Source: Pollenia angustigena
Lineage: Eukaryota; Arthropoda; Insecta; Diptera; Polleniidae
Length of the DNA: 64,000 nucleotides
Direction: 5' to 3'
Assembly (NCBI GenBank): GCA_930367215.1
Contig: OV884057.1
Span: 200,435,621-200,499,620, forward strand
Part shown: positions 1-10,838 of the stretch, one piece after another
Layout of the letters: each line of letters begins with the position of its first letter
How positions within the stretch are numbered: position 1 is the first letter of the stretch
Notes under the pieces: model-generated
The model's database searches: none
What the model was told of the DNA's origin: nothing
What the model saw: the letters and a program-made list of their open reading frames with translations, nothing else
Position numbers and translations under genes: made by a program

Positions 1-409
1 AGTGTCATAGTGTCCAAGGACAGGAACCAAACAGAGCTGCTGTCAATTTTGGCAAAGATAAGCGTAGCGAAAAAGTTATGGATTTGTATGAGAATTTAGT
101 TAACCAAACTTTATAGGTCATAAACTTAATACCTCTTGCACCTTGCGGAGGCGTTTGATGACTTTTTTTTAGTTCTTGAATTTATCCTGAAACCACACAA
201 ACAACTGATGGCCATAAGGCAGTTAGTCTACAATGCCAAATTGTTTGGCATTTCCCAAAAAATAAAAAATAAATTTTATGAATGTAAGAAAAGAAAGCTC
301 ACTGTTTATTGCTGGTGTTTTGTTAAATTAATATTCTTACAAGTTAAGCTTTGAGTGTTTATAATTCTTATTCGCTTTAAAGTTTTATTGGTATCATATT
401 TAAATGTTT
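1..409. other. AT-rich sequence without recognised gene
   Basis: No coding similarity, RNA gene or repeat boundary is recognised here. A 72-codon open frame at 136..354 has no recognisable domain and is treated as chance. Confidence 0.4.
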
Positions 410-497
410 GGAAAAAGGTATCCTGATGATCTGGCCTAAGCAACCAGTGAAATGAGAATAGCAACTAACTTTCCCTCAACAATAAATTTCAGTGTAG
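410..497 (-). repeat. Dispersed repeat, copy 1 of 3
   Basis: On the minus strand this reads as a sequence with the core 'aggccagatcatcagga', preceded by 'actgaaattta'. The same block recurs at 21643..21735 and 36771..36845 on the plus strand with scattered substitutions. It is non-coding and the parent element is unknown. Confidence 0.6.
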
Positions 498-499
498 TT

Positions 500-1080
500 A
501 TTAAAAATCGATAGGGTGTAGGATCAATATTGTGGAAGTTACAAACGTTGCCTTTCTCCAGAAATCTAGAAAAAACAAATAAAAAACAACAACAAGAGAT
601 TTTTGGGTAAAATTAGACACAGTTATGGTTTTTTGCTCTCTCCGTCATTTTTGGTTCGATCTGGCCGAATTTCAATAGAAAACTTAAACGGAGTATATGT
701 GACATAAATATATGGCAACCTTGTTCCATTTCTGTGGCCTTCGGAAAATCCATTTCAATATACACACGGACAGATGGACAACCGGATTTGAACTTCTCTT
801 CTCATAATGAATCAGAATATCTATACTGTATAGGGTGTAGGATCAATATAGTGGAACTAACAAACGGATTGACAAAGTTATATATACCTTCTTACCTTCG
901 GTGAAGGGTAAAAAAGAGTAATTTTTGGCATTTCAGTATTTTGATTATAACTCAGCCATTTTTTAACCGATTTAAGAGATTTATATACCGACGTGTTTAA
1001 TTTCAGTTACTTGGGTTATACAATTTTGAACTAGGGAAGATCTATGGTTTCCGAAAATGGGTAATTAAAAAAAAACAATA
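500..1080 (-). mobile_element. Helentron/DINE-like repeat, family A, copy A1
   Basis: In reverse orientation this carries the family-A 5' end ('ttacccttcaccgaaggt', near 890..908), then 'accctatacagtatag' and a 'gtccatctgtccgtg' block. Upstream of that 5' end, 910..1080 matches in inverted orientation the tail of copy A3 (10640..10840), including 'ccatagatcttccc'. The tail-to-head junction is therefore the same at both loci. The Helentron/DINE assignment is an inference from terminal hairpins and internal tandem repeats in related copies; no coding capacity is seen. Confidence 0.5.
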
Positions 1081-1202
1081 TTTTTTTATGTTCAATATTT
1101 ATTGTTGACCTGTGTCGATTATCTATGTTGTTGTTTTTTGTTTGGCTTAAGGTCATATATTAAAATTATTAATAAAAAATCCAAAAATTTTTTTTATTTT
1201 TC

Positions 1203-1243
1203 ATCCGATATTTCGACCATGCATCGATGGTCATCTTCAGGGG
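1203..1243 (-). ncRNA. Hammerhead-ribozyme-like core in Penelope 3' region
   Basis: The minus strand contains CTGAAGA (1234..1240), a perfect 6-bp stem GACCAT/ATGGTC with a 6-nt loop, then GAAA (1211..1214). This is the order of the hammerhead core CUGANGA-stem II-GAAA. One unpaired T lies between CTGAAGA and the stem. Hammerhead motifs are established in Penelope-like elements, which supports the call. Helices I and III and the cleavage site were not resolved by eye, so activity is unknown. Confidence 0.5.
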
Positions 1244-1417
1244 CTACAAAATACACATATATTTAACATTTAAATTTTATATCGTAACACTTATCAATAC
1301 ATACATTTAAATTACTGTCAAATTAAAACTACAAAAAAGTTGATACGTCCTCACTGCTTGCCATATTTTCATCAACTGATATTGTATCATTGATTTCGTT
1401 CTAACTAACGGCTTTGT

Positions 1418-1618
1418 CTTATTTTTGTTTTCTATGTCGATGTTTGTTTATTGTGTATTTGTATACATGCGAAATCTTATCGGTTTCTGTCTTGTAATTG
1501 AGACGTAAGTTTGTTGGTGTGTTTACTATATGTAACATTTCCAGTGTGTATCTCTTAGCAAAGTTACTCTCTTCTTGTAAGATGCTCACATTATTAAAAT
1601 TTGGTTTGTGTCCTGTTA
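1418..1618 (-). pseudogene. Penelope-like GIY-YIG endonuclease, C-terminal fragment
   Basis: Minus-strand translation contains 'ITGHKPNFNNVSIL', followed by 'AKRYTLEMLHI' and 'NTPTNLRLNYKTETDK', ending at a TAA near 1418. The pattern (GH...F.NV.IL...R...E..HI......N) fits the end of the GIY-YIG domain that follows the reverse transcriptase in Penelope-like polyproteins. The catalytic GIY-YIG start, the RT and the N-terminus are absent, so this is a short non-functional remnant. Confidence 0.65.
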
Positions 1619-1934
1619 TTGTAAAAAAAAATTTTTGGATTTTTTATTAATAATTTTAATATATGACCTTAAGCCAAACAAAAAACAACAACATCAATAT
1701 TTTTTTATTTATTTATTTATTAAAAATTCAATGGCCAAATATATATTACAAGTGATATCCAAAAGTTGTTTACTTTTTCATAGTAACCCAATTAATTCAT
1801 CTTATAATTAAGTATATCCTTAATACTAAACTAATTCAATAGCCTCAAATTTATAATATTAACAAAATAAAAACGAAAAAAGTGGATCTATATTCATTCA
1901 CATCAACGATTGAACATACAGATATGATATATTA

Positions 1935-2494
1935 TTAGTTATTTTGATTGATATATTCAGTTAACCTTTTGCGATATACATTATAAGACAATGAAAATGA
2001 TCTTAAATCATTTGGTAAATTATTCCATATGCGCGCAGTATTGATCAAGAATGATCTTTCAGACAAAGAACTATGTATTCTAGGAATAAAAATCTGCATA
2101 TTGCTAGTAGAATGTATGAAATTAAAAATCTGAAATAAGAATTGTGGTTTGGCCGTTTTTATTATCTTGTAAAATGTCAACTGATATTTTAAAATCACAA
2201 AATTTTTGAAAGAGCATTTAAGAAAACGCTCAACATACTGCGAAATGTGAGTATAACTTCGTTGATTATGATTATAGTATTTTATGCCAAAGACATAACG
2301 TACAACGTTGTTTACTTATATTTTAACCCTACTGACATTAGCAGAGGTTGTACACAAAAATTTTTCCATACAGTAAGAAATTGGAGATAATAATAATGCA
2401 TGCGCCTCTCTGCATCTGACATGATATGGCAAATAAACGTTTAGGCTGTATAATCGGCGAAGTGTGAAACATATTCTTGCATAGATTTTATCTA
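1935..2494 (-). pseudogene. CR1-like retrotransposon, C-terminal part (separated by Tc1 insertion)
   Basis: The minus strand encodes the end of a CR1-like reverse transcriptase protein. It includes 'DKIYARICFTLRRLYSL' right beside the Tc1-like insertion (2405..2491), then 'NNVVRYVFGIKYYNH', and finally 'FLINTARIWNNLPNDLRS' before the stop at 1935. The 'W(N)xLPxxxR' block is typical of CR1/L2-type C-termini. It continues the frame interrupted at 4018; the 1.5-kb Tc1-like element explains the gap. At least one stop lies inside, so it is dead. The 3' boundary lies between about 1700 and 1930 and was not fixed. Confidence 0.75.
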
Positions 2495-4015
2495 CAGTGA
2501 ATCACAGTCAAAATGGCCCACCCTCAGAAATAAATTTATTTTTAATATTTCTCATGTTAAATAAAAAATGTTTAATTAAAACCCATATACTTTAAAATAT
2601 TGTACATTTAGTGTTAACATAATGTAATTACAAAAGGTTAAAGAGAAGAGTTAAATTTTTTATCTCACAGTGAAAATGGTCCACCTAAATAAACTCTGTT
2701 ATATAACGGTTTATTTCAAAGTAAAACAACCCAAAATAACTTCTTTTTACATTTTCTGTGTTCTGTTTTCTGTCGACATTGATATTACTCCATAAATCAT
2801 AAACAAACGTGTTCTTCTATAAGATGGGTCGTCATACCACAGTTGAAGTGAGAAAATTAATAATTGACCACTATAAAGATGGAAAAAGCCAGATGATGAT
2901 TGCGGAAATTGTTAAAAAACCACGTGGAACTGTAAAAAACATTATTAAGAGGTTTAATGAAGAAAAACGGATAACTAATAAACAAAAAATCAGCCCCAAA
3001 AAAATGTTTTCTGAGAGAGAGGAACGCTGGATAATCCAACAGACCAAAAATAATCCAAGGTTAAGTGCGCCAAAGTTAAGAGACATGGTGAAGGAACATT
3101 TTCATATTAGCTGTCATGCAGAAACTGTGCGCAGAGTGCTCAGAAAAGCTGGCCTGAATGGTAGAATTGCCCGCAAAAAGCCTTTCGTGAGCACCAAAAA
3201 TAAAAAATAAGACTCGAGTTCGCCCACAACTATGTAATGAAAGATTTTTCCTTCTGGGAAAATTTTTTATTTGTAGATGAGTCAAAATTTAATATTTTTG
3301 GCTCAGACGGTAGGGTAAATGTATGGAGAAAGCCCAACGAAGAGTTGAGTCCTAAGCACCTCCGGCCTACAGTTAAGCATGGTGGTGGTCACGTTATGGT
3401 ATTGGGTGCGTGTTCGGCGGCAGGTGTTGGAAATCTGCATTTTGTGGAGGGGAACATGGACAAAATCCAATATTTATCCATTTTAAGAAATAATCTTAAG
3501 CAGAGTGCAGAAAAACTAGGTATTAAAGACACCTTTCACTTCTACCAAGATAACGACCCTAAACATACCGCATTCATAGTAAAGAATTGGTTGTTGTATA
3601 ACTGCCCAAGGGTCATTTAAACTGTGCGGAAACATAATATTTCTAATGTGAATGACCTTAAAGCGGCTTTAGAGGAGGAATGGACAAATATCTCTCCAAA
3701 TTTAACAAAAAAACTTGTGGAATCCATGCCTAGACGTCTTAAATCTGTTATCGCCCAAAAAGGATTTCCTACAAAATACTAGGACATGAAAAAACCAATT
3801 TTTTTTAATAAAATGATGTGCTGGTCCATTTTTACTGTGAGGTGATATTTTATATTTTATTGTTTTTAACGATTAATTTTAATTTTTAAATTACTGAATT
3901 TTCAAAACGTTTAGTTCCTTACATTTATTTTTTTAATGAAATATCTTTTTTTTAAGCAAATATTAGGCAGGTTTTCACTGATTTCTTTGTGGGCCAATTT
4001 GGCTGTGATTCACTG
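2495..4015 (+). mobile_element. Tc1-like DNA transposon with IR/DR ends, TSD TA
   Basis: The ends are inverted copies beginning 'cagtgaatcacag' (2495 and 4015), each flanked by TA (2493..2494, 4016..4017). A second related motif, about 'cacagtgaaaatggtcca', lies ~170 bp inside the left end (2666..2683) and inverted at the right (3822..3840). The termini therefore have the IR/DR layout known from Sleeping Beauty- and Minos-type elements. The element is 1521 bp and carries one broken transposase gene in plus orientation. It sits inside a CR1-like retrotransposon and is therefore younger than it. Confidence 0.9.
2824..3781 (+). pseudogene. Tc1-like transposase (frameshifted, internally deleted)
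   Basis: The first part (from MGRHTTVEVRK at 2824) encodes the bipartite helix-turn-helix DNA-binding region and stops at 3210 after an A-rich run; one base appears lost there. The frame resumes by 3237 with the first catalytic aspartate in 'FVDESKF' and the second in 'QDNDPKHTA', then stops at 3618..3620 after 'NCPRVI'. The segment that should hold the third acidic residue (the 'SPDLNPIE' region of DD34E enzymes) is missing. The following frame reads straight into 'VRKHNISNVNDLKAALEEEW' and ends 'GFPTKY' at 3781. Without the third acidic residue it cannot cut DNA. Confidence 0.85.
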
Positions 4016-4017
4016 TA

Positions 4018-5156
4018 TATGACACGAAAAATCCAGTTTATTGTCTAATGTGATGCCCAAAATTTTCATTTTTTCTACCGTCTCTATTTCCATTCCTCTT
4101 ATATCAATTTTTGCATTATCAAGTTGTATTGAACCAAATTTCATAATCCTAGTTTTAGATATATTTAACATTAAAAAGTTTGACGACATCCAATCGCTGA
4201 CCCGATCCAGTACCCTATTTATTTCCAAATAGAGTATTTCCTGTGAACTATCGCCATTTATAAGTAATTGAATATCGTCAGCAAATGCAAACACGCAACA
4301 TGTTTCTAATTCAATCACCTGAAAAAAGCTATTCAAATACATAGAAAACAAAAGAGGACCCAAAACAGACCCCTGCGGTACACCTAACTTCACCAACCTC
4401 TGGTTTGACACTTGGCCACAAAAAGAAACAAACTGTCTTCTATTTGTCAAATATGAATAAATAAGCAAACAGGATGACTTTGAGAATTTAAACTAATCTT
4501 TTAGTTTTCTTATAAGATTAACATGATTTAGACGATTGAAAGCTTTTAATAAGTCCAATGACTCTAAAACTCAGTTCATTCTTCTATTAATGTTATTTCG
4601 TATAGACTCGGTGATTCCCAACAGAACAGAAGAAGCGCTACAACTACGTCTAAAACCTGCTTGACGGTCATCTAGCAATGAATATTTTATTATGTGTTCC
4701 ATAATTTGAGCTTTGATAACATGCTGAAATACTTTTGATAATACTGGTAAAATGCTTATCGGTCTAAGATTTTCCCTTTCAAATGATCCACCACTCTTTG
4801 GTATGAGAATTACTTTTGCTAGCTTCCAATTCATAGAAAAAATTGAACTTGTTAAAACCGAATTAAAGAAATGTAAAATGTGGGCGCCTACCAAGGGTAA
4901 AATTATTTTTTTTCAAAAATTTTAACGGTACACCATCTACACCGCATGAATTTGATGTGACATTACTAAAAGCTGTATATAATTCAGATGTATCAATACA
5001 TCTAAACGAAAACATTTCATTGCTACAGTTAAAATCTAAATTATTTAATGAATCATCAGAATCATAATCCAATCCATTTTTTTGTATCTGAATCGATTTT
5101 TCCGAGTTTTTTAGAAAATATGTTCTTTTGATATATAAGGCGTATTCATAGGTCAT
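4018..5156 (-). pseudogene. CR1-like non-LTR retrotransposon reverse transcriptase
   Basis: The minus strand encodes RT blocks in order: 'SNSCGVDGVPLKFLKK' (near 4915), 'WKLAKVILIPKSG' (near 4810), 'NLRPISILPVLSKVFQ', 'DDRQAGFR' (near 4660), 'GVPQGSVLGPLLF' (near 4370) and the catalytic 'FAFADDIQLLI' (near 4280). A frameshift lies near 4880 and stops near 4571, so it is inactive. The protein is cut at 4018 by the Tc1-like element and continues at 2494..1935. The N-terminal endonuclease is absent: similarity ends near 5156, where a Helentron-like repeat begins. The CR1/L2 grouping rests on the 'PQGSVLGPLLF' and C-terminal patterns and is moderately certain. Confidence 0.8.
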
Positions 5157-5164
5157 ATGGCAGC

Positions 5165-5585
5165 CAAAAAATTCATGTTTTTATAGAATTTTTGATATTT
5201 TCTGTATGGGCGGTACCACGCCCACATCTACAATCCCGCCCACATTTTGTGGGGTACTGTGTATTAATAACCTCATTTGGAAACTTTAGCTTTTGCCATT
5301 CTCCAGATATATGTACTTGAAAAAGGAAAAAAAATACTATAACAACGGATTTTTGGAAAAAATTAGAGGTTTTTGGCACATGTTTTAGCCATTTTTGGAC
5401 CAATCTGGCTGAATTTCAATAGCAAAATTATAATATACCAACCAAGCCCCTATCGCATTTCAACAAACAGACGGACGGATGGACAACCAGATTTGAACTT
5501 TCCTTCTCATAAGGATCCAGAATATATACACTCTATAGGGTCTAACATCAATATAAGCCCTTTTGCCTTCGGTGAAGAGTATAAA
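5165..5585 (-). mobile_element. Helentron/DINE-like repeat, family A, copy A2
   Basis: This reverse-oriented copy matches A3 in its blocks: the 'ggcggtaccacgcccac' region (5210..5230), 'ttgccattctccagatata' (5290), 'ctgaatttcaatagcaaaat' (5410), 'acggacggatggaca' (5470) and the end 'cttcggtgaagagtata' (5567..5583). It directly adjoins the truncated 5' end of the CR1-like element. It is non-coding. Confidence 0.55.
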
Positions 5586-5589
5586 AATA

Positions 5590-7139
5590 AGCGACAGCAT
5601 AAATTTTACTCTCACAAATTTATTGTAATTTTATGCAGCATAGTTTCAACAAAATTCAGTAGACCAAAATTTTTTATATTTTGTTCTTTATTAAACTAAT
5701 TTTCTTTCTCATAAATTTAACATTTAAACAAAATTATGCTAATGAAAATAATTAGAAGATGGTAGACGAAATCACTTTCCATAATAATAAACACAAATCA
5801 TTTGTTTTTTACCCGAACAAAATAGATAAAAAAATTCTTTGGCTTAATTAAAATCTTATTCAAATGTAAATTTGACTGGTATTTTTTTTTCTTTTTTTCT
5901 GAACAAATTTATTCATAATTTTATTACAAGACTTACGATTGTTGTGATAAACTTTCACTTGTTTATGCCAGAGAGGCCCTTTTTAATTGTATAGAATTAA
6001 TTAAATAAAAATGTATTTTGTGTTGAAAGGAAAATAAAACTTTCTTAACATTTGACTTATTCCCCAGGTAGTCTTTTGAGAAGTAGTTTTATAAAATTCG
6101 TTTTATTCAAAATGTTTGAATTGTTCTTTTGCTGTTGCTGTTGGTTTGGCCTTAAACCATCAACATCCTGAGCATGGCTTGATCTATTGACACAACTAAT
6201 TTCCACTTGTTGGAATCGTTTTTTCTTTCTTGTGCCCCTCAAATACATGCATACTAACATCATGGTTGCAGGCCATGAAGTCTAAAGTCAACACAACACT
6301 CGTTCGTTCTTAAATACACAAACAAAACAAGTTGCATTTTGAAAACCAAGAAAATGTTCTTAAGTTCAGTCACTGTCTGCAGTACTTGCTCTTACAAGAC
6401 AAATAAATCATTAAAGAAAAATTAAAAAAAAAGAATTACTCACTGGCTGGTTTGGCCAACCATAAGTCATAAAAAAGTTTACAAAATTGTTTATTTGAAA
6501 GAAGAAAAAAATTGGGTTTAGAAAAGAAATAATAATTTTAAGTACAGCCAAAGAAGTTTGAAGTTAGCAAATAAGAAGCCTTACTCCATAAAGATTTGTT
6601 TAAGATTCAAGGAGAACTTGTAAAATTAGAAGAGGCAACTTAAGCAGCAATTTCGCAAGCAAATTGGCAAGCCTGAAGCCAACTGACATTAAAGGCCGAT
6701 TTGCATATACAAAATGCTCCCTGAATTCCATCTAAAAGAAGTAGCTTTTGCAGCAAAAAACTGAATCCTATACGAGAACCCAAATGCAAGAGATAGCATG
6801 TGAACTCCGACTTACCAGCCGAATCAACATCTAAACTAAACAGCCATTTCACTAAGGTAATGATCTGTAATTTTTGTGGGACAAGAGGGTCCCATCTACT
6901 ATGAGTTGCTGAAATCGTGCCAGACGAGCAGAGGAAATCTGTACCTAAAACAATTGATCTGTTACAGACGAGGATTGGCCGGAACAACGTCCGGAACCAT
7001 AGATTAGATATAAGGCCGTAATATTCCATCGGTCACATGTTGCGTATAGAAACTAGTGGTTGGGAAGTTTTGCCTTACCAGCCTTTTAATCCAATCTTTG
7101 TTTCTAGAAACCGGGGCAAAAAATGGCAGTCGTGATCGA
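5590..7139. other. Intergenic stretch, no recognised gene
   Basis: This is AT-rich DNA. A 129-codon minus-strand frame at 6640..7029 contains 'CNRSIVLGTDFL', faintly like sequence near a retroviral-type protease, but no catalytic D-S/T-G precedes it, so I do not call it. A 68-codon frame at 6057..6263 is glutamine-rich and unrecognised. No RNA gene was seen. Confidence 0.35.
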
Positions 7140-7317
7140 GAACTTTTTTTATTCGAAAGCAATTTTAATTCTAATTCTTTCTGTCCATATTGAACGGATC
7201 GATATTATTTTTTAGTGTTGTAAAGCATTTATTTCAGATTTCACAACACTGAAAAAATAATTACAATTCGTTCAGTATCGAGGAAATTAAAATTGCTTTC
7301 GAATCGAAAAAGTATTC
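7140..7317. repeat. Palindromic hairpin MITE
   Basis: The left arm ('attcgaaagcaattttaatt' at 7151) is mirrored by the right arm ('aattaaaattgctttcgaat' ending near 7307). A second matching block is 'ttattttttagtgttgt' against 'acaacactgaaaaaataa'. The two arms total about 160 bp around a very short centre. This is a small non-coding foldback element with no clear TSD. Confidence 0.65.
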
Positions 7318-7541
7318 AACCACACTGTTATAATTTTTCTCTAGGATATCCGAAATTAACATACACGCATAAAATGTTCTTAAAAATAAAAAAAAAAAAA
7401 CAAATAACTGCAACCCTGCAACTAAAAAAAAAATTCCCTACAATTTATTGTTTTTAGCGACAAGCAAACAAATACATATTTATTTTGTTAAAATTTTGTA
7501 CATATTTATTATAATAAAATTTATTTATTACAAAAAAACAT

Positions 7542-8665
7542 AATAATTAGTATTGTGGTTATTTTGTTGAACTATTTATGGGTTTTAATCCAAATTTTTA
7601 ATATTTTTAATTAGGCTTAAGTTCATTTAATTTAATTTTTATTAAACTATTTTTGTGAAGAAAGGAATTTTACAACATGAAAATTTATTAAAATTGTTAT
7701 TGATAATCTTTCATTCTTGACGTGGCTCGGGCTCGAACCCTGGCCGGCAGGTTACCATGACATGTTTCGATCGCAACCACTCGATCTCCTCAGATGGATT
7801 TGCCGTCTTACACTCGCAGCCATCGACGACTGCTGACGTCACTAGTCAAACATCAATCCTAAAACCAAATTGTATTTTAACATTTGGTAGATCGAAATTT
7901 GCTTTCCTGAATGATTATCCATTTTAATTGATTTTACATGTTTTTTCCTTTACTTCTGTTTTTTCGTACTTTCGTCAAGAATTTTTCTTGAAGTCCAAGT
8001 ACATTTTTTTGTTTTTTCACTTTGTCTTTCTCTTTTCTGTTGACCTTTTTTAGCACAACTTGAAGGACAAATGTACACATAGAGCTCGTGCCTTAGCTTT
8101 AACAATAATTAGTATTGTGGTTATTTTGTTGAACTATTTATGGTTTTTAATCCAAATTTTTAATATTTTTAATTAGGCTTAAGTTCATGAAATTTAATTT
8201 TTATTAAATTATTTTTGTGAAGAAAGGAATTTTACAACATGAAAATTTATTAAAATTGTTATTGATAATCTTTCATTCTTGACGTGGCTCGGGCTCGAAC
8301 CCTGGCCGGCAGGTTACCATGACATGTTTCGATCGCAACCACTCGATCTCCTCAGATGGATTTGCCGTCTTACACTCGCAGCCATCGACGACTGCTGACG
8401 TCACTAGTCAAACATCAATCCTTAAACCAAATTGTATTTTAACATTTGGTAGATCGAAATTTGCTTTCCTGAATGATTATCCATTTTAATTGATTTTACA
8501 TGTTTTTTCCTTTACTTCTGTTTTTTCGTACTTTCGTCAAGAATTTTTCTTGAAGTCCAAGTACATTTTTTTGTTTTTTCACTTTGTCTTTCTCTTTTCT
8601 GTTGACCTTTTTCAGCACAACTTGAAGGACAAATGTACACATAGAGCTCGTGCCTGAGCTTTAAC
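7542..8665. repeat. Tandem duplication of a 562-bp tRNA-like foldback-family unit
   Basis: Two nearly identical 562-bp units lie head to tail (7542..8103 and 8104..8665), and a third begins at 8666. Only a handful of substitutions separate them. Each unit contains the foldback-family arm ('ggcttaagttca' ... 'ttttacaacatgaaaat' ... 'gataatctttcattc') and a GC-richer core. On the minus strand the core holds 'atcgagtggttgcgatc' and 'ggttcgagccc', resembling the D arm and B box of tRNA-Ser/Leu. Confidence 0.8.
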
Positions 8666-9005
8666 AATAATTAGTATTGTGGTTATTTTGTTGAACTATT
8701 TATGGTTCGATCTACCAAATGTTAAAATACAATTTGGTTTAAGGATTGATGTTTGACTAGTGACGTCAGCAGTCGTCGATGGCTGCGAGTGTAAGACGGC
8801 AAATCCATCTGAGGAGATCGAGTGGTTGCGATCGAAACATGTCATGGTAACCTGCCGGCCAGGGTTCGAGCCCGAGCCACGTCAAGAATGAAAGATTATC
8901 AATAACAATTTTAATAAATTTTCATGTTGTAAAATTCCTTTCTTCACAAAAATAATTTAATAAAAATTAAATTTCATGAACTTAAGCCTAATTAAAAATA
9001 TTAAA
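8666..9005. repeat. Foldback arm inverting the second unit
   Basis: After 40 bp of a third unit the sequence switches at about 8705 to the reverse complement of roughly 8160..8459 and runs to 9005. The result is a palindrome with ~300-bp arms and a ~245-bp spacer. The same family recurs as a tight foldback at 44106..44417 and in diverged form at 49214..49672, so a self-inverted structure is normal for it. Confidence 0.75.
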
Positions 9006-9182
9006 AAAAAAAAAAAACATAATTTCAAAAATAACACTGTGTAACAAATTTAAATTTTTTCTTTTTTAAAAAAACGCCTCTATAAATCCCTTAATCTAGA
9101 ACAAAACTGAATCAAACTTCGTATTTTATTTATCATTGCCTCATCTTTTGTTTAAGAGCTTAATAGTTTTCAAGAATACTTA

Positions 9183-9752
9183 TGGCGATTTCTTTTCTGA
9201 GAAAAATGTTGCATTAATGTTACAAGTTCTACAATTTTGTGTTCGTTTGTACAAAAAATACAGCTGTGGGAAAAATTTTCAAGTTCTTTTGTAAATATGT
9301 TGATGAAAAACATGCAAGACATGTTGCATATTTTACCCTTACTTTAACTTAAGGTGATCAAACTGCCCTGTTTTACAACTTTGGTACTTAATTCTTTATT
9401 TGTACAACCAATGTTTTATTTTGTTTGTCATATTTCATACCGCTCATTATTTTGTAAAAAATAGCTTTAAACAAAATATAAATATATTTACACATTAAAA
9501 TCAAAAAAAATCTATTTATTTTATAATCGTTTTAATTTTGCTAAGCCATTAGTGATGTTAAAATCCAAGCCATAATACCGTGCAGAAACTGATCAAATAG
9601 CTTTAAAAATCTCTCATGAAGTACATTAATGATGAAAGTGTAACAGTTGTTAATATAAGCACATCATGTAACACTTCCAGTGATTATAGGTAACATTAGA
9701 AAATGCTACATGTATATAGTGTAACATATTTTTCTCAGAAAAGAAATCGCCA
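9183..9752. mobile_element. MITE with TSD TTA (Harbinger-like TSD)
   Basis: The terminal inverted repeats begin 'tggcgatttcttttctgaga' at 9183 and end with the reverse complement at 9752, flanked on both sides by TTA (9180..9182, 9753..9755). The element is 570 bp and non-coding. A 3-bp TWA duplication is typical of PIF/Harbinger, but no transposase is present to confirm this. Confidence 0.7.
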
Positions 9753-10035
9753 TTAGTTTTAATAATTTTTTTTACCATAAGAATCTAATAATTTTAAGCA
9801 AACTTGGTACCAACTAAAAGGGGGCTCTGTAAAATTTAAAAAAAATATTTTCTTCAGTTCCCCTGAACTTAAAAATAAAAAAGTTCCATCTAAAAGTAAA
9901 TCATTTCATATCCTAAAAAGTATTCATTTAAAATTTTTTAAAAATTCGAAATTGGATATGGGCATTTCCATAGCATATCTCAGCTGTTTTACTTGAGGAA
10001 ATTGGGCTGGAAACTGGAAAATTTTATATTTTTAT

Positions 10036-10838
10036 ACCCTTCACCACAGGTGGAAATGGGTATATATAAGTTTGTCATTCCGTTTGTAATTTCTACAATA
10101 TTGATCTTAGACCCTATAAAGTATATATTCTGGGTCCGTCCGTCTGTCCGTCTTACGTTTGATATGTGTTTTCCGGAGACTCCAGACATGATAGCGGCTA
10201 CGTTGTTTTACATTTATGTCACATATAGTCCACCATTTCTTGCTATTGAAATTCAGCCAGATCGGTCCAACAATGGCTGAGATATGGCCAAAAAACCACG
10301 ACTGCCTCTAATTTTTCCAAAAAATCCGTTGTGGTTGTTGTATTTTTAATACTTTTTTCTGTATATCTGGAGAATGGCAAAAGCCAAAGCTTTAAAATTA
10401 GGTACAAACATTAAGGTTATAAATATACACCATCCTATAAAATGTGGGCGGGATTGGAGAAGTAGGCGTGGTACCTCTCATACAAAAAGTATTAAAAATT
10501 GTATAAAAATCTGAATTTTTTGACTGTAATATGACCTATGGTTACGCCTTATATATCAGAAGATCGGAAATTTTTAATAGAAAATATTTTCTGAAAAACT
10601 CGGGAAAATCGGTTCAGATACGAAAAAGTTATGACCAAAATATTATTTTTTTTTTTTAAATACCCATTTTCAGGAACCATAGATCTTCCCGAGTCCAAGT
10701 TTTATACCTAAAATAACTGGCAAATTTCTGCTTTAACACGTCGGTATATAAATCTGTCAAATCGGCTGCTTAGAAATAGCAAGGTTATGACAAAAATACT
10801 GAAATCCCAAAAAGTATTCTTTTTTATAATTAAGTTTG
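10036..10838 (+). mobile_element. Helentron/DINE-like repeat, family A, copy A3
   Basis: It starts 'tatacccttcaccacagg' and continues through 'gaccctataaagtatata' (10110) and 'tccgtccgtctgtccgtc' (10135). It then passes 'gaaattcagccagatcgg' (10250), the 'aatgtgggcgggattgg' block (10440) and 'ccatagatcttcccgag' (10675). It ends where the next copy's 5' end begins. This is the longest family-A copy in the window and has no coding capacity. Confidence 0.6.

Larger units (their letters stand above)
1125..1694 (-). mobile_element. Penelope-like element fragment between 70-bp inverted repeats
   Basis: A minus-strand Penelope-like C-terminal coding fragment and 3' end is bracketed by two nearly identical inverted copies of a ~70-bp sequence (1125..1193 and 1624..1694, containing 'ttggcttaaggtcatata'). 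Penelope-like elements are known for complex terminal structures, including inverted or partial repeats, so the bracket could come from insertion. It could also be an older inverted duplication of host sequence. Confidence 0.6.

Noticed and set aside
6640..7029. 129-codon minus-strand frame with 'IVLGTDFL'
   Set aside because: It faintly recalls an LTR-retrotransposon protease region, but no D-S/T-G motif, RT or LTR is nearby.
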